From the NCBI GenBank assembly GCA_039105265.1, contig JAPFFF010000183.1, positions 1 through 33,062 of the forward strand: a stretch of 33,062 bases of DNA. The letters are read 5' to 3'. This DNA is from Tritrichomonas musculus. Its lineage: Eukaryota > Parabasalia > Tritrichomonadida > Tritrichomonadidae. The position numbers were made by a program, and so were the translations under genes. The notes under the pieces were generated by a model, which saw only the letters and a list, made by a program, of their open reading frames with translations, was not told where the DNA came from and did no database searches. Within the stretch, counting starts at the first letter, position 1. Every line of letters begins with the position of its first letter. Positions 9,485 to 18,405 of the stretch are shown here, one piece after another.

Positions 9485-10290
9485 TAGCTTTTATAGATAA
9501 CGAATAGTTGTATTATATATTCGCGATAAAAATGTTAAGACAATTATTCGTTATCTAAGACAACGAAGAATTCTTAAGGATCTTAATTATGCAGTTGAAA
9601 TAGATGATCCTTCTTCACCAAGATTTGATGTTCATATGACAATTTAAACACTTCAATCACATTTAGATCGTTGGAAGGGTTTCTTTAAATGACCAATTGT
9701 AAAATCTTATGAAAACAAATGGTGGTTTATATATGTTACTTTCGGTTCACTTTATCCTCTTAAACCAACAAATATTAGATTTGCCTCTGTGCCTTTTCAT
9801 TTGAATGTTTCAAATGATGGAATAGTTTTCCAAAATTATATTCAAAAAGCTTGCATGCCATCAAAACATGTTGATGACATTCTTTATGAAATTAAAGAAC
9901 TTTTCATTATTCCAGATTTGAATTGCCAACTTTATTCTAACGCTATAAATCTATTTCTTAAATCAAGAACTCAATATGATTTGTTAGCTAGAGAACCATC
10001 AGCAAAATATGCAGTAAATGATTATATTGATTTAATTAATAGGATAAAAATAATTGATGAAGTTCCTAAAGGCAATAAGATAGAACGTATTGCTCAAGTT
10101 CATCAATATTTGACGTCCCAAATTTCTGGTGAAGTGATCAAAAAAGACCAATTATGGCTTCGACTGGTGTTTATTAGGATAAAGAAGAACCTAAACAACT
10201 CTTTGCATCAAATGATAATCTAACTTGCATTATTTCTGGAAAAATCCTAACAAAAGAAGGTTCAAGTGGTTTGATTTAAAATATTATTAA
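9485..10290 (+). pseudogene. Decayed E2-fold (UBC) domain fragment with a U-box-like tail
   Basis: One plus-strand frame from about 9500 to 10221 has two early stops. It reads a linker (VVLYIRDKNVKTIIRYLRQ, SSPRFDVHMTI), then a UBC fold: WKGFFK-PI, KWWFIYVTFGSLYPLKPTNI, RFASVPFHLNVSNDGIVFQ, ACMPSKHVDDILYEIKELF and IIPDLN. These match the beta sheet, the HPN motif (here HLN) and the loop of ubiquitin-conjugating enzymes. The catalytic cysteine position (GxxC) is Phe (GIVF). After a frame change near 10165, NDNLTCIISGKILTKEGSSG resembles the start of a U-box. The best open stretch has no ATG start. It is probably a dead copy of the family represented by the Ubl-VWA gene at 32.0 kb. Confidence 0.6.
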
Positions 10291-10635
10291 AGATACTTTT
10301 TGAAAGAGATTGTAAATATTTTAGAAATATTCAGGATTCCCTTGAGGAAGAGATTATAAATATTTTAACTATTTTTTAACTGGTTCTAATAGTGTCAAAA
10401 TATGACCTATTTTAATAATATAGCCAACAAATAGTTTATTAATTAATATCAAAAAAAAAAAAAAAAAAACTGTGTTTTTTATTTATAGTTGTTGGAAGAA
10501 AAATTGTTGATGCAGGATTTGATTTTTCTATGATATATTGTGAAGATGTATAAAATATTTGTGAGTGATGTGCAATCTTTTTCATTAACATTCTTTGTAA
10601 TATAAAAGAATACATGCAAAACTTTTGGAATTAAT
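10291..10635 (+). other. Intergenic stretch with short direct repeat and A-tract
   Basis: A direct repeat of about 21 bases (GAAAGAGATTGTAAATATTTTA-like) occurs near 10303 and again near 10341 with small differences. An A-run of about 19 lies near 10452-10470. A faint protein-like piece (VVGRKIVDAGFDFSMIYCED) follows at about 10490-10550. No gene is called. Confidence 0.3.
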
Positions 10636-10639
10636 AACA

Positions 10640-12778
10640 ACGATAGAAAATGAAAGGAGTTATCTTATCAATAATTGTGGGAAGAAAAACTGTTTTAAAA
10701 TAAGAAAAATTTTCCATTTTTTATTTATACCAAAAACCTTGTTGAAATATTTCATGATGACTTTCTTATTTTATCATATTCAACATTCATTGCCCGAACA
10801 GATGGCAAGTCCCAAAGCGTTATCTGAGCAAATCACGGACATCAATATCATCGATGTCAAAATTTTATAATTTTGACTGGCCAGGCAACCAAGGCTTAAT
10901 ATTAGATACTGATGCACCGAATTGTTTTTCACAAATGATAATCACATATTACAATATCAAGAGAATACTGATCAAATTGGATTGTCAAAATAAAACAATT
11001 GAATCTTCAATGATTGCATGCATAGGAATGCGATATGATCTTTATTATGGTGAAATGACAAATGATAATTCATTAATTATTTATTTTACAGATTGTTTTT
11101 ATACATTGAACAACAATTGAGAGAAAAAAAATTTTTTTTACAGCCAATGGAAATTATAATTTAAATAACTATATAATATTAAATAATTATTTCTAGATAG
11201 CAATATTAACGAATATGCAACAAATTCCCAAAATGTAGTATTTTTTGAAAAAAATGATGTTCAATTTTTGCCTAGTAACCAAATAAATCATCCACAGTAT
11301 AAGCACTACACAAATTAATATTGTGATGGACCAATTGTAACAGACACATCTATTGCAAATGGTTGTGGTGTTGATGATTGTTTTGCAAAAGAAAAATGTA
11401 ATAAAACAATTGGTATTCCTACAGATGCTGCTCCATATGAAACAATTATACACACTGATTTGCACACAGCATCATTTACACCAACAGAAAAGTTTTCTAA
11501 GTCTTCTTTGTTTTCTTACTCAGAATATTTTTCACGATCTTCTTCTTTTTCATTTTCGAGTTTTTTTACATCTTCTAATGCTTTTTCATTTTCTAATAAG
11601 TTTTCTGGGTCTTCTTCCTTCTCAAAATCCACTATCTTCACTCTGTCTGATTATTTTTCAAATTCTCTTGAATTTTCAACTTCAGCTATTTTTTCTAATT
11701 CTAAAGTATTTTCATTGACAGTTGATTTCACTAAATCATTGATCTTTACACGATCATTGAATTTCTCAGAATCAAAAGATTTTCCAAAATCGATTGTTTT
11801 TACGCAAACAACTGATTTTACAAAATCATTAGATTTTTCGATTTCCAAAAATTTCTCTGAATCAGAAGACTTCTCCCATTCTTCAGAATTCTCTCAATCT
11901 ATTGCTTTTAGTGAAACAAATGATTTTTCAAAGACAGATTTTTTTAGTTTATCAACTAATTTTACTCGATCATTTCCATTCACAAATTCAGATAATTGAA
12001 ACAGAACGCATAATTTTAGTCCATCAACATTTTTTAGTCAATCAAACAATTTTAGCTCATCATTTTTCTTTTCCAAATCAACATATTTCACCGAATCAAA
12101 TGATTTTTCAAGATCTATATCTTTCTCTTTTTGTCGAAACATTAGTCAAACAGATAGTTGTACCGAATCTTTTTATTTTACAAATTCTATGAATTTTGAT
12201 CCAACTGTAGATTTTAATCAAACTCACAAATTTACACCATCGTTAAACTTTACCAAATCTAATGCTTTTTCAGAGTCAAATAAATTTTCAAAACCAAGTA
12301 ACTTCATTCAAACTTCTGATTTTACTCTTACAAACAATTTCACATCATCAAACTTGTTCACAAAATCAAAATCTTTCTCAGATTCAAAACAATTTTCGAC
12401 ATCAAATCAATTTACAAATTCTACTATAAATAATTTTAAGACACTGTGACCAACTTCATATTTTTCACTTTCTTTTGCATTTTCAATTTCAAAAACATTA
12501 ATTCAAAACTCTTTCATCCAAATAGATATAAAGCAAGATGATAGTCATCATATTTCTAATGGAATAAAAATCGGAATTGGAATTGCTGCTGGCTTAATTG
12601 GAGTTGGTTTAATCGTTTTAGTTATAATATTCTTTAGAAAAAGAAAAATAACAAGTCTTAGTGATTTTGATGAAGAATTAATTACAGTCACTGATGATTC
12701 AAAAGCTTTTACGCAAATGAGTAATCCACTTATTGGTTTGTTATCTGATGATGATCCATTCAAAGATGAATTTGATTA
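10640..12778 (+). pseudogene. Broken type I surface protein with F[S/T]xSxx hexapeptide repeats, transmembrane helix and short tail
   Basis: From about 11200 to 12778 one plus-strand frame runs nearly throughout, broken by stops at 11310-11312, 11997-11999 and 12447-12449. Order: a beta-helix-like ectodomain end (NINEYATNSQNVVFF, HPQYKHYTN, YCDGPIV), a Cys cluster (NGCGVDDCFAKEKCNK), some 50 copies of a six-residue unit F[S/T]xSxx (about 11475-12440), a helix IGIGIAAGLIGVGLIVLVII, a basic stop-transfer FRKRK, and a tail of about 45 residues ending LLSDDDPFKDEFD. Earlier pieces (10854-11120: DWPGNQGLILDTDAPNCF) look like more of the ectodomain. The plan matches trichomonad Pmp-like surface adhesins. 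The tail carries DPF and FxDxF-type sequences. Confidence 0.7.
11475..12440 (+). repeat. Degenerate 18-base tandem repeat encoding F[S/T]xSxx
   Basis: Phe recurs every six residues, followed by Ser or Thr and then Ser at position four (for example FSKSSL, FSYSEY, FSRSSS, FTRSLN). The units differ widely in DNA sequence, so the array is old and kept by protein-level selection rather than by recent slippage. It forms the stalk of the surface-protein relic. Confidence 0.75.
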
Positions 12779-12784
12779 AATTGC

Positions 12785-12932
12785 TTAAAAGAATATTTTC
12801 AAAATGGCTAATAATTTAGGAAATGTTGAATATTTCTGAAATACAAAATGATGGTTGATGCATGCAAGTGAGTGTACACAGGAAAGAATCAACAAAGTAC
12901 TTCAAATTGGCAGCTAATAATTGGGAAATCTT
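12785..12932 (+). pseudogene. Relic of two Sel1 repeats
   Basis: Plus-strand pieces in shifting frames read MANNLGNVE (about 12804-12830) and then KESTKYFKLAANNWE (12883-12927). These correspond to the end of Sel1-like repeats (…YFKxAADxGNxEAM…). The intact Sel1 array at 28.7-30.1 kb shows the consensus. Only about 50 codons remain. Confidence 0.5.
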
Positions 12933-13034
12933 TATTACTATGATTATGAATAAATATTTGTTATTTGAAAATTTTATTTATTTTCATGAAATTGAATGAA
13001 CTACATTAATATGTAAGTATTTTCAATTTTTAGT

Positions 13035-13481
13035 TTAGGATATTTTTTTCATCATTACAAAATCATGTAAATATCTTGGAATGATAGTTTTTAATCTGAA
13101 AATGAAAATGAGAAATATATTTTGATTTATGATATATAAAGAAGATTCTAAGATTTCCCCAAAAACCATTGCAAGTTCTATTTCATAATCACCTTCATTT
13201 GCAAACGATAAAGTATATTTCGCATCATCTGAAAGAAAACCAATTCCATCTAAATGTGATTGATGATTAAATGGGCCAAATGTCGAGCTATAATTTGTTT
13301 GTATTTCCAAAGAGATTCCATTTGCTTTCGTTATATCAGAAAAGCATGTTTTAAGACCTGAACTTACTTCAACATCTGCAAAATAACGTGGTTGAAAATA
13401 AAAAAACAAGCTTTTTATTCTGTTAAGAGTGATGTCGAATACTTGATGAGATAGAGTAAAACTAACAAAGAAAAAAATCAT
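13035..13481 (-). CDS. Small p24/TMED-like GOLD-domain protein with C-terminal dilysine
   Basis: The first in-frame ATG is at 13481 (the longer frame begins at TTG). 148 residues: signal peptide (MIFFFVSFTLSHQ), a GOLD-like domain with FADVEVSSGLKTCFSDI near the start and YTLSFANEGDYEIEL near the end (the paired strands typical of p24 proteins), a hydrophobic segment (SLYIINQNIFLIFIF), a basic tail and the C-terminus KKIS, which fits the KKxx ER-retrieval motif. p24 proteins are cargo adaptors of COPI/COPII vesicles, but they are usually about 200 residues with a coiled coil before the membrane. That part is missing here, so the protein is either a short variant or has a damaged 3' half. Family call moderate. 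Confidence 0.55.
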   Translation of the reverse strand: MIFFFVSFTLSHQVFDITLNRIKSLFFYFQPRYFADVEVSSGLKTCFSDITKANGISLEIQTNYSSTFGPFNHQSHLDGIGFLSDDAKYTLSFANEGDYEIELAMVFGEILESSLYIINQNIFLIFIFRLKTIIPRYLHDFVMMKKIS

Positions 13482-13523
13482 AAAAATAATTTTGAGAAAA
13501 TAACGGTTTAGAATTTCAATCAA

Positions 13524-14100
13524 AAATATTTAAAAGAAATTAACTTTTTCAATTAACAACAGGTAATAGACACAAGAGAGCAACACTTCATACAAATAAT
13601 TGATGATTATCAAATTTGTTATTTGATACATAAAAAACAAAAAAGATTGTATCAATTTTTTGAATTTGGTGATAATTGATTAATGTTATAATTTTTTAAT
13701 GATTAAATTTGAAAAATAAAAAGTGGTTTCAAAAACTAAATTCCGCATAGCAAAAAATTTTCATTGAAATGTTTTCAAAAAGTTAAACTTTTTCTAAGAG
13801 GTGGATAATCTTTTGATTCCAAGTATTTTTTATAAATATATAATATATTACCTAACGCATGATATATTAAATTTTGGCGATTAAATTCCTACTTGATAAA
13901 AAGTTATAAACAATTGAAAAATTTTGAATTTGCTTTATTATATTTTATTATTGGATAGAAATAAATTCATTAAACAGAAATATGAATATTATATGCACAT
14001 ACATTTTCTCTTTTGTTCAAAATATTTCGTTTAGTAAATAAACTTTTTCACCACCAGATATAAAAAAGACTTGTCAGCACATATTTAAATAAATTAATCT
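13524..14100. other. Intergenic; no gene seen
   Basis: AT-rich with stops in all frames. The T-rich motif AACTTTTTC occurs at about 13543, 13785 and 14046, the first one just upstream of the p24-like gene but on the opposite strand. Confidence 0.35.
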
Positions 14101-15504
14101 TTATTCAAGAAAAATTTCAACGTTGTTAATTGGCCTGGCATAAGTTATTGATGATAAATATTCTAATTTATTCTCAACTATTACATCAATGATTTCATTT
14201 AAATCGAAGAAACTTGTTTTTGATAGGTTTTCGTATATTTCTTTTATTTTTATGAATTCTTCTTTGGCATTTTCATTAAAATAATAACAGAGGAGATAAT
14301 AATCATTCTTTGCCAGTTCATTGGCACAATTTTGTAATTCATCAGAGTCGAGTGAGCAAGATGATGAGATAAAAAAGATGAATTTTGAACTGTCTTCTTT
14401 CCAATCAAAATTAGTAATTGCACATTTAAACAACTTAGAATAACAGGACCTTGTTACAATGGAACGGGCAACATCAAAATTATCATTTTCTTCTTCTTCA
14501 AAATTAATTCCGAGGTCAGTAAAAATTTGATCTGCATCAAAATCATTAGAAAATGGGAAAATTTTGGGATTCGTTGTCAAATCAAGATCAACAATCAGTC
14601 CATATCTAATCGTCTTTCTTTTTCTGTGAGTTATTCTTAAATTAAAAATGGCGTCACAAGCTGCATCTATTGATCTTGAAAATAGATCTTTATTGAGTCC
14701 ATCAACAATGAACAAAACATCAGTAGGTAACCAAGGATTATAAGATCTTCCTCCCTTTGATATTTTCAATGGATTTTGTTGAATTAGTTGGAAAATCATT
14801 TTTTCATTATCAGAAACTTGTTTTTTTAATTCATCTTTCTCTTTCTTCAATGTTTCAACTTGATCTTGTATAAAAGAAAAAGAATTGCTGGGAATGAATC
14901 CAAAATGATCATCTTGCTTTGAAATAGATTCATTTAATGTTGATTCTGATAACTTTGTACTATCAAGACTTTTAATTAAAATAAAAAGATTTTGATCATC
15001 ATTTGATATAATAAATTGATATGCTTTTTCATGATCATTTAATACGCGGTTTTTGTTGTAAAAAATGTTATATAAAGATGTAACTGGAATTTTAGGCATG
15101 TAATTTGCGTAGTTTTGGAGATAAAAATCTAGATTTTGAGAAATGTAATTTTCAATGGCAGTTCGATCACAATTTTTTGCTTTTTGGATATTTAAAAGAA
15201 TGGATATTTTGAAAGCGTTTTCATATTCGCTATTTGTGAGTTCATCTTTTAAAAAATTAAATTCATCAGATAAAAGGCGATATTGGTAAATATTCTCAGC
15301 ATCTACATTCAAATTTTTGCTAGAATCAATAAAACTATCGATAAAATTATTGAAAATTTGTGTTTTAACATCGGATTCTACAATATATTCCTCTTTTTGA
15401 AATAATAAATCCCGAATATTTCTTGGTAGTCTGTTTAACTGGTCAAAATCTAAATGTCTTTGGATTGCTTGATTTTCAACGATAAATGTAAATATTTTGC
15501 TCAT
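14101..15504 (-). CDS. BTB-like / helical / coiled-coil protein with C-terminal VWA-like domain
   Basis: 467 residues from the ATG at 15504 (the longer frame starts at TTG). The N-terminus (KIFTFIVENQAIQRHLDFDQ) looks like the BTB-like opening of many trichomonad proteins, followed by about 150 residues of helices. A coiled coil lies at about 225-250 (VETLKKEKDELKKQVSDNEK). From about 273 a Rossmann-type VWA fold begins with TDVLFIVDGLNKDLFSRS and continues through FDVARSIVTRS and KFIFFISSSCSLDSDEL. The MIDAS sequence DxSxS is DGLNK here, so metal binding is probably lost. The VWA resembles that of the alpha-kinase VwkA group more than integrin I domains (inference). Function unknown; an adaptor role is likely. 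Confidence 0.8.
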   Translation of the reverse strand: MSKIFTFIVENQAIQRHLDFDQLNRLPRNIRDLLFQKEEYIVESDVKTQIFNNFIDSFIDSSKNLNVDAENIYQYRLLSDEFNFLKDELTNSEYENAFKISILLNIQKAKNCDRTAIENYISQNLDFYLQNYANYMPKIPVTSLYNIFYNKNRVLNDHEKAYQFIISNDDQNLFILIKSLDSTKLSESTLNESISKQDDHFGFIPSNSFSFIQDQVETLKKEKDELKKQVSDNEKMIFQLIQQNPLKISKGGRSYNPWLPTDVLFIVDGLNKDLFSRSIDAACDAIFNLRITHRKRKTIRYGLIVDLDLTTNPKIFPFSNDFDADQIFTDLGINFEEEENDNFDVARSIVTRSCYSKLFKCAITNFDWKEDSSKFIFFISSSCSLDSDELQNCANELAKNDYYLLCYYFNENAKEEFIKIKEIYENLSKTSFFDLNEIIDVIVENKLEYLSSITYARPINNVEIFLE

Positions 15505-15544
15505 GGAATAATTTTTTCTTTTTGTTGCCCAAATCAATTTTTTA

Positions 15545-15555
15545 GAAAAAGTGAA
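15545..15555 (-). promoter_or_regulatory. Initiator-like element with T5C tract
   Basis: Read on the minus strand it is TTCACTTTTTC. TCACT fits the trichomonad initiator core TCAYW. The presumed +1 A is 48 bases before the ATG at 15504. The identical 11-mer sits before the Sel1 pseudokinase gene. Confidence 0.45.
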
Positions 15556-15949
15556 GAAATTTTGATAAAAAGTAGGTTCGACAAACTGGAATTCTTTTCA
15601 ATTTCACTTTTTGATTATCCTTTCCATTTCAGTAGTTTATGGAGCTGCTTTTGAGAAAAAGTAAAAAAAATTGAAAAAGACAAAAAAAAATTCAGAAAAA
15701 TGATAAGGCAACAGAAAAAAATGGTTGAATGCTATAACACTGATATTTTTATTCAAATATGATGTTGAGATTATGGAAATAAGAGACGCTCTCAACTTTT
15801 TTCATAATGTTATGATTGAATTCAATTTGATCTTGATCTCAAACTTGCAAGATTTTATACTTCATTTAATGGTAATGAAATCTTTATTTAAAAACTTTCA
15901 TTATTTTTAAATTTTTAACTTTTTCTGTATAAAGTATTCAAATATTTGA

Positions 15950-16318
15950 ATGGCTAAATTATATCGAGAAATTCAATATCCAAAAAGTCAAATTGAACAA
16001 ATATGTATACAGTTTCATTTACTTTTTTCTTTAGATGATCCTATATCAACTAAATACATTGAAGAAATAGAAAAGGCAAAAGAAGAAAGATATCTTAATA
16101 GTGAAGAAGCTCATAAAACGAAGAAGATTCTACACAACTACACTATGATGGTGCAATGTATCAAATAGAATTTGACAATGAAATATTACGTCAAAAAATA
16201 AACAGTCAATGTTTAACTCTAGATGGATATCATTTAGCTAAACTATATTCCATTCTTTTAGTATATCCATTTAATGGAAATCTTAGATTTAACTGTTTAG
16301 AGTTAAACTGCTGAACTG
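15950..16318 (+). pseudogene. Short open frame that breaks off, family not recognised
   Basis: The ATG at 15950 opens 72 codons (MAKLYREIQYPKSQIEQICI…, charged and helical; KYIEEIEKAKEERYLNSEEA). AACTTTTTC lies about 30 bases before the start. In a neighbouring frame protein-like sequence continues (HYDGAMYQIEFDNEILRQK, LDGYHLAKLYSILL) to about 16313, so the frame seems to have shifted near 16130. I see no domain I can name. It overlaps the inverted repeat at 16201-16320. Confidence 0.35.
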
Positions 16319-16320
16319 TT
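16201..16320. repeat. 120-base element with imperfect terminal inverted repeats
   Basis: The left arm 16201-16221 (AACAGT-CA…GTTTAACTCTA) pairs with the right arm 16298-16320, with one small internal mismatch block; AACAGT and GTTTAACTCTA are exact. A second inverted pair lies inside, ATGGATAT (16223-16230) and ATATCCAT (16263-16270). It could be a small MITE-like element or a structured RNA. I see no clear target-site duplication. Confidence 0.5.
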
Positions 16321-16570
16321 TTGTTGTTATTAATTGATTTTCATAGTAATTTTATATCTTATATTTCAACCAACTTTTCAATTATATTCATTAATAATTC
16401 TCTGTAGGTATAATTTGTGATGTAAATAGAGCAAGACTTATCGATACTCTTTCTGATTGTCGAAAAAAAAATAATATTTGAAAAAAGTTTGCACCTATTT
16501 TGATAAAGAAAAAGTATATTTATTAACGAGAATCTAATATTAAATCTCTAATGTTTATTAATGAAATATT

Positions 16571-16608
16571 TTTGGTTCGCTCCTGCGGTTATTCTCTGAC
16601 GAACCAAA
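16571..16608. other. Perfect 9-bp stem-loop in a locally GC-richer patch
   Basis: TTTGGTTCG (16571-16579) and CGAACCAAA (16600-16608) are exact reverse complements around a 20-base loop. The surrounding 100 bases are richer in G+C than anything nearby. GGTTCGCTCC resembles a tRNA T-arm, but no tRNA cloverleaf can be drawn around it. Protein-like readings nearby (GLLWWRVKFPNKNTFNLVSK at about 16668-16727) suggest the patch belongs to a decayed gene. Confidence 0.4.
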
Positions 16609-16962
16609 TAGACTGCTGGCAACTACTGAAAAAAGCATGAACTTTTATGCAAAAACTTGAATGGTTTGCTATGGTGGCGTGTTAAATTTCCAAATAAGAA
16701 TACTTTCAATCTTGTATCCAAAGGCATCACTATCATACTACTGTAATATGAATTTTAAATATATCATTTCAACGAATTTAAATTCATGTTTTGAATTCAT
16801 GAAAAAAAATTAATACTTCAATCCAAAAGAAAAAAAGATGAAGATGAAAACTTAATAGCATTGTTTTTTTTAATACAATAGAACTTTCGAAATCATTATC
16901 AGAGATTAGTTTTGATAAAATTATAAAAATTGATGATATCTGTAATAATAATAAAGATATTC

Positions 16963-17592
16963 TTAAATATCATATGAATATGATGTACCACGCATATCAA
17001 AAGCTAAAAAAGCATTATTTGCTTGATATCCCGAAAATAACAAGAATATTATTGATAGATTATAATACTTTTCAAAGCAATCTATCATATTCTTGATGTT
17101 TCTAATGAAAAACTTTATTCCCGGAAAAAATACTTTTCTCTGCACAATATCCTACTTCATATAATTTGTACCGAGTTGGCTCATAAGTTGAATATTCGTG
17201 GTTCTTTTTCATTAATGCTACATGTGATATAGAGTTCATAATTTCAGGTATTAATGAATTACGATTTGAAGAATTTCTAAAATAATCAATTTCTATTTCC
17301 ACCAGTCCAACAAACAGAGATGGCAAAGCCATATAATTACTGACTTCAGTAAAATTGTTGACTTCATCTCGAAACACAACACGTATTGAATCATTTAAAT
17401 TATTGAAATCATCTGTATTTGACGATTCTAATTCAAAGCAAAAAATGTACGCTATTTTATCGCTTGGAGTAATTTGTTTGATTTTTGTGATAAAATCATT
17501 ATTATTTAAAACTGATAAAGTGATGTCTGCTAATGATTTATTGTCAAGAAATGCTATAGAGCCATAAAAGAAGCGACTATCTGATGAAAATC
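16963..17592 (-). pseudogene. Broken gene of unrecognised family
   Basis: The minus-strand frame from about 17590 to 17102 has no ATG at its start and reads DSRFFYGSIAFLDNKSLADI, DKIAYIFCFELESSN, IRVVFRDEVNNFTEV, NYMALPSLFVGLVEIEIDYF, MNSISHVALMKKNHEYSTYE and KLYEVGYCAEKSIFSG. After a frame change near 17115 it continues as KFFIRNIKNMIDCFEKYYNL and AFLAFDMRGTSYSYDI, to about 16963. Together this is about 200 residues of clear protein composition. I cannot name the family. Confidence 0.45.
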
Positions 17593-18160
17593 AGAAGACT
17601 ACTGTTCATCCTTTAATTGTTGTTTCCGAAAATAAAATCTTTTTTCATCACATTCAGTTAGCAAATATTTAGTAATGAACCTAACTGGAATACAATAAAA
17701 CCAAATTGACTTTATTCCATCACTGGAAGCAGTTGCACCTAATTCAGAAAGAGATATAACTAGGATTATTTCTTATTGATGGTTTAAAATTGACAATTGT
17801 ATCAACATTCATGACAAAAGAGCATGGCGAAGGTTATGATTATGCTCCCTTATCAATATCTACATCAAAACTTGATCGATGTCGTTTAATCGGATATTTC
17901 ATTGACAGAAATACTGGTGAAATTCTATATTTTGATAAAAATCAATATTGTTATATTTCCGAAAGAGATACAACTAAAAGGTTGGAAGCTTTTATGAGCC
18001 GAAATTTATATGCCCAAGAATAAAAAGACTGTTCAAGATATCAGCATTCTCTTAATTTGTCATCTGTATCTAAAGTTTCTGATGCTCTCTTACTTTTGAG
18101 TGTTTATGAGTTTAAAATTGTTGAATTAGAAGCTCGTATTGCCGTTCTTGTGGCAAAGTA
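17593..18160 (+). pseudogene. Plus-strand coding relic of unrecognised family
   Basis: The frame through 18023 reads FLIDGLKLTIVSTFMTKEHG, APLSISTSKLDRCRLIGYFI, DRNTGEILYFDKNQYCYISE and RDTTKRLEAFMSRN, 70 clean codons or more. Its natural start is missing: the first ATG is at 17811, and upstream (about 17680-17780) the frame changes. After the stop at 18023 another frame gives LSSVSKVSDALLLLSVYEFK and IVELEARIAVLVAK, a heptad-like helix. No domain recognised. Confidence 0.4.
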
Positions 18161-18405
18161 AAAAGAAGGGGATGAGTGTTTATTCTTATATTGATATCTT
18201 AATAAACTAACAATTTTCATTTCATATTTTTCTTTAAGTATTATCATTTTTTATTGTCCAATTACTTTTTATTCTTTTTTTTTTTTTTCCTTCAATATGA
18301 AGTAAGTTAAATTTTACATTAACTTTTAATGAATTTGAGATCTCATAAGTTTTTGATATTTGGTCATTTCAATCGTAGATGAGCTTGTAGCGAGCTAGGG
18401 TTGGC
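18161..18405. other. Intergenic; no gene seen
   Basis: Low-complexity AT sequence with a T-run of about 12 near 18276-18290. Confidence 0.3.

Noticed and set aside
11193-11465. Minus-strand 90-codon open frame opposite the surface relic
   Set aside because: It is a shadow of the plus-strand coding frame, which carries the Cys cluster and continues into the repeats.
16571-16610. tRNA gene suggested by GGTTCGCTCC
   Set aside because: No acceptor stem, D-arm or anticodon arm can be drawn around it; the symmetrical stem explains the sequence better.
16668-16727. hAT-type transposase end suggested by WWRVKFPNKNTFNLVSK
   Set aside because: Too short and lacks the conserved residues around it; could be any decayed protein.
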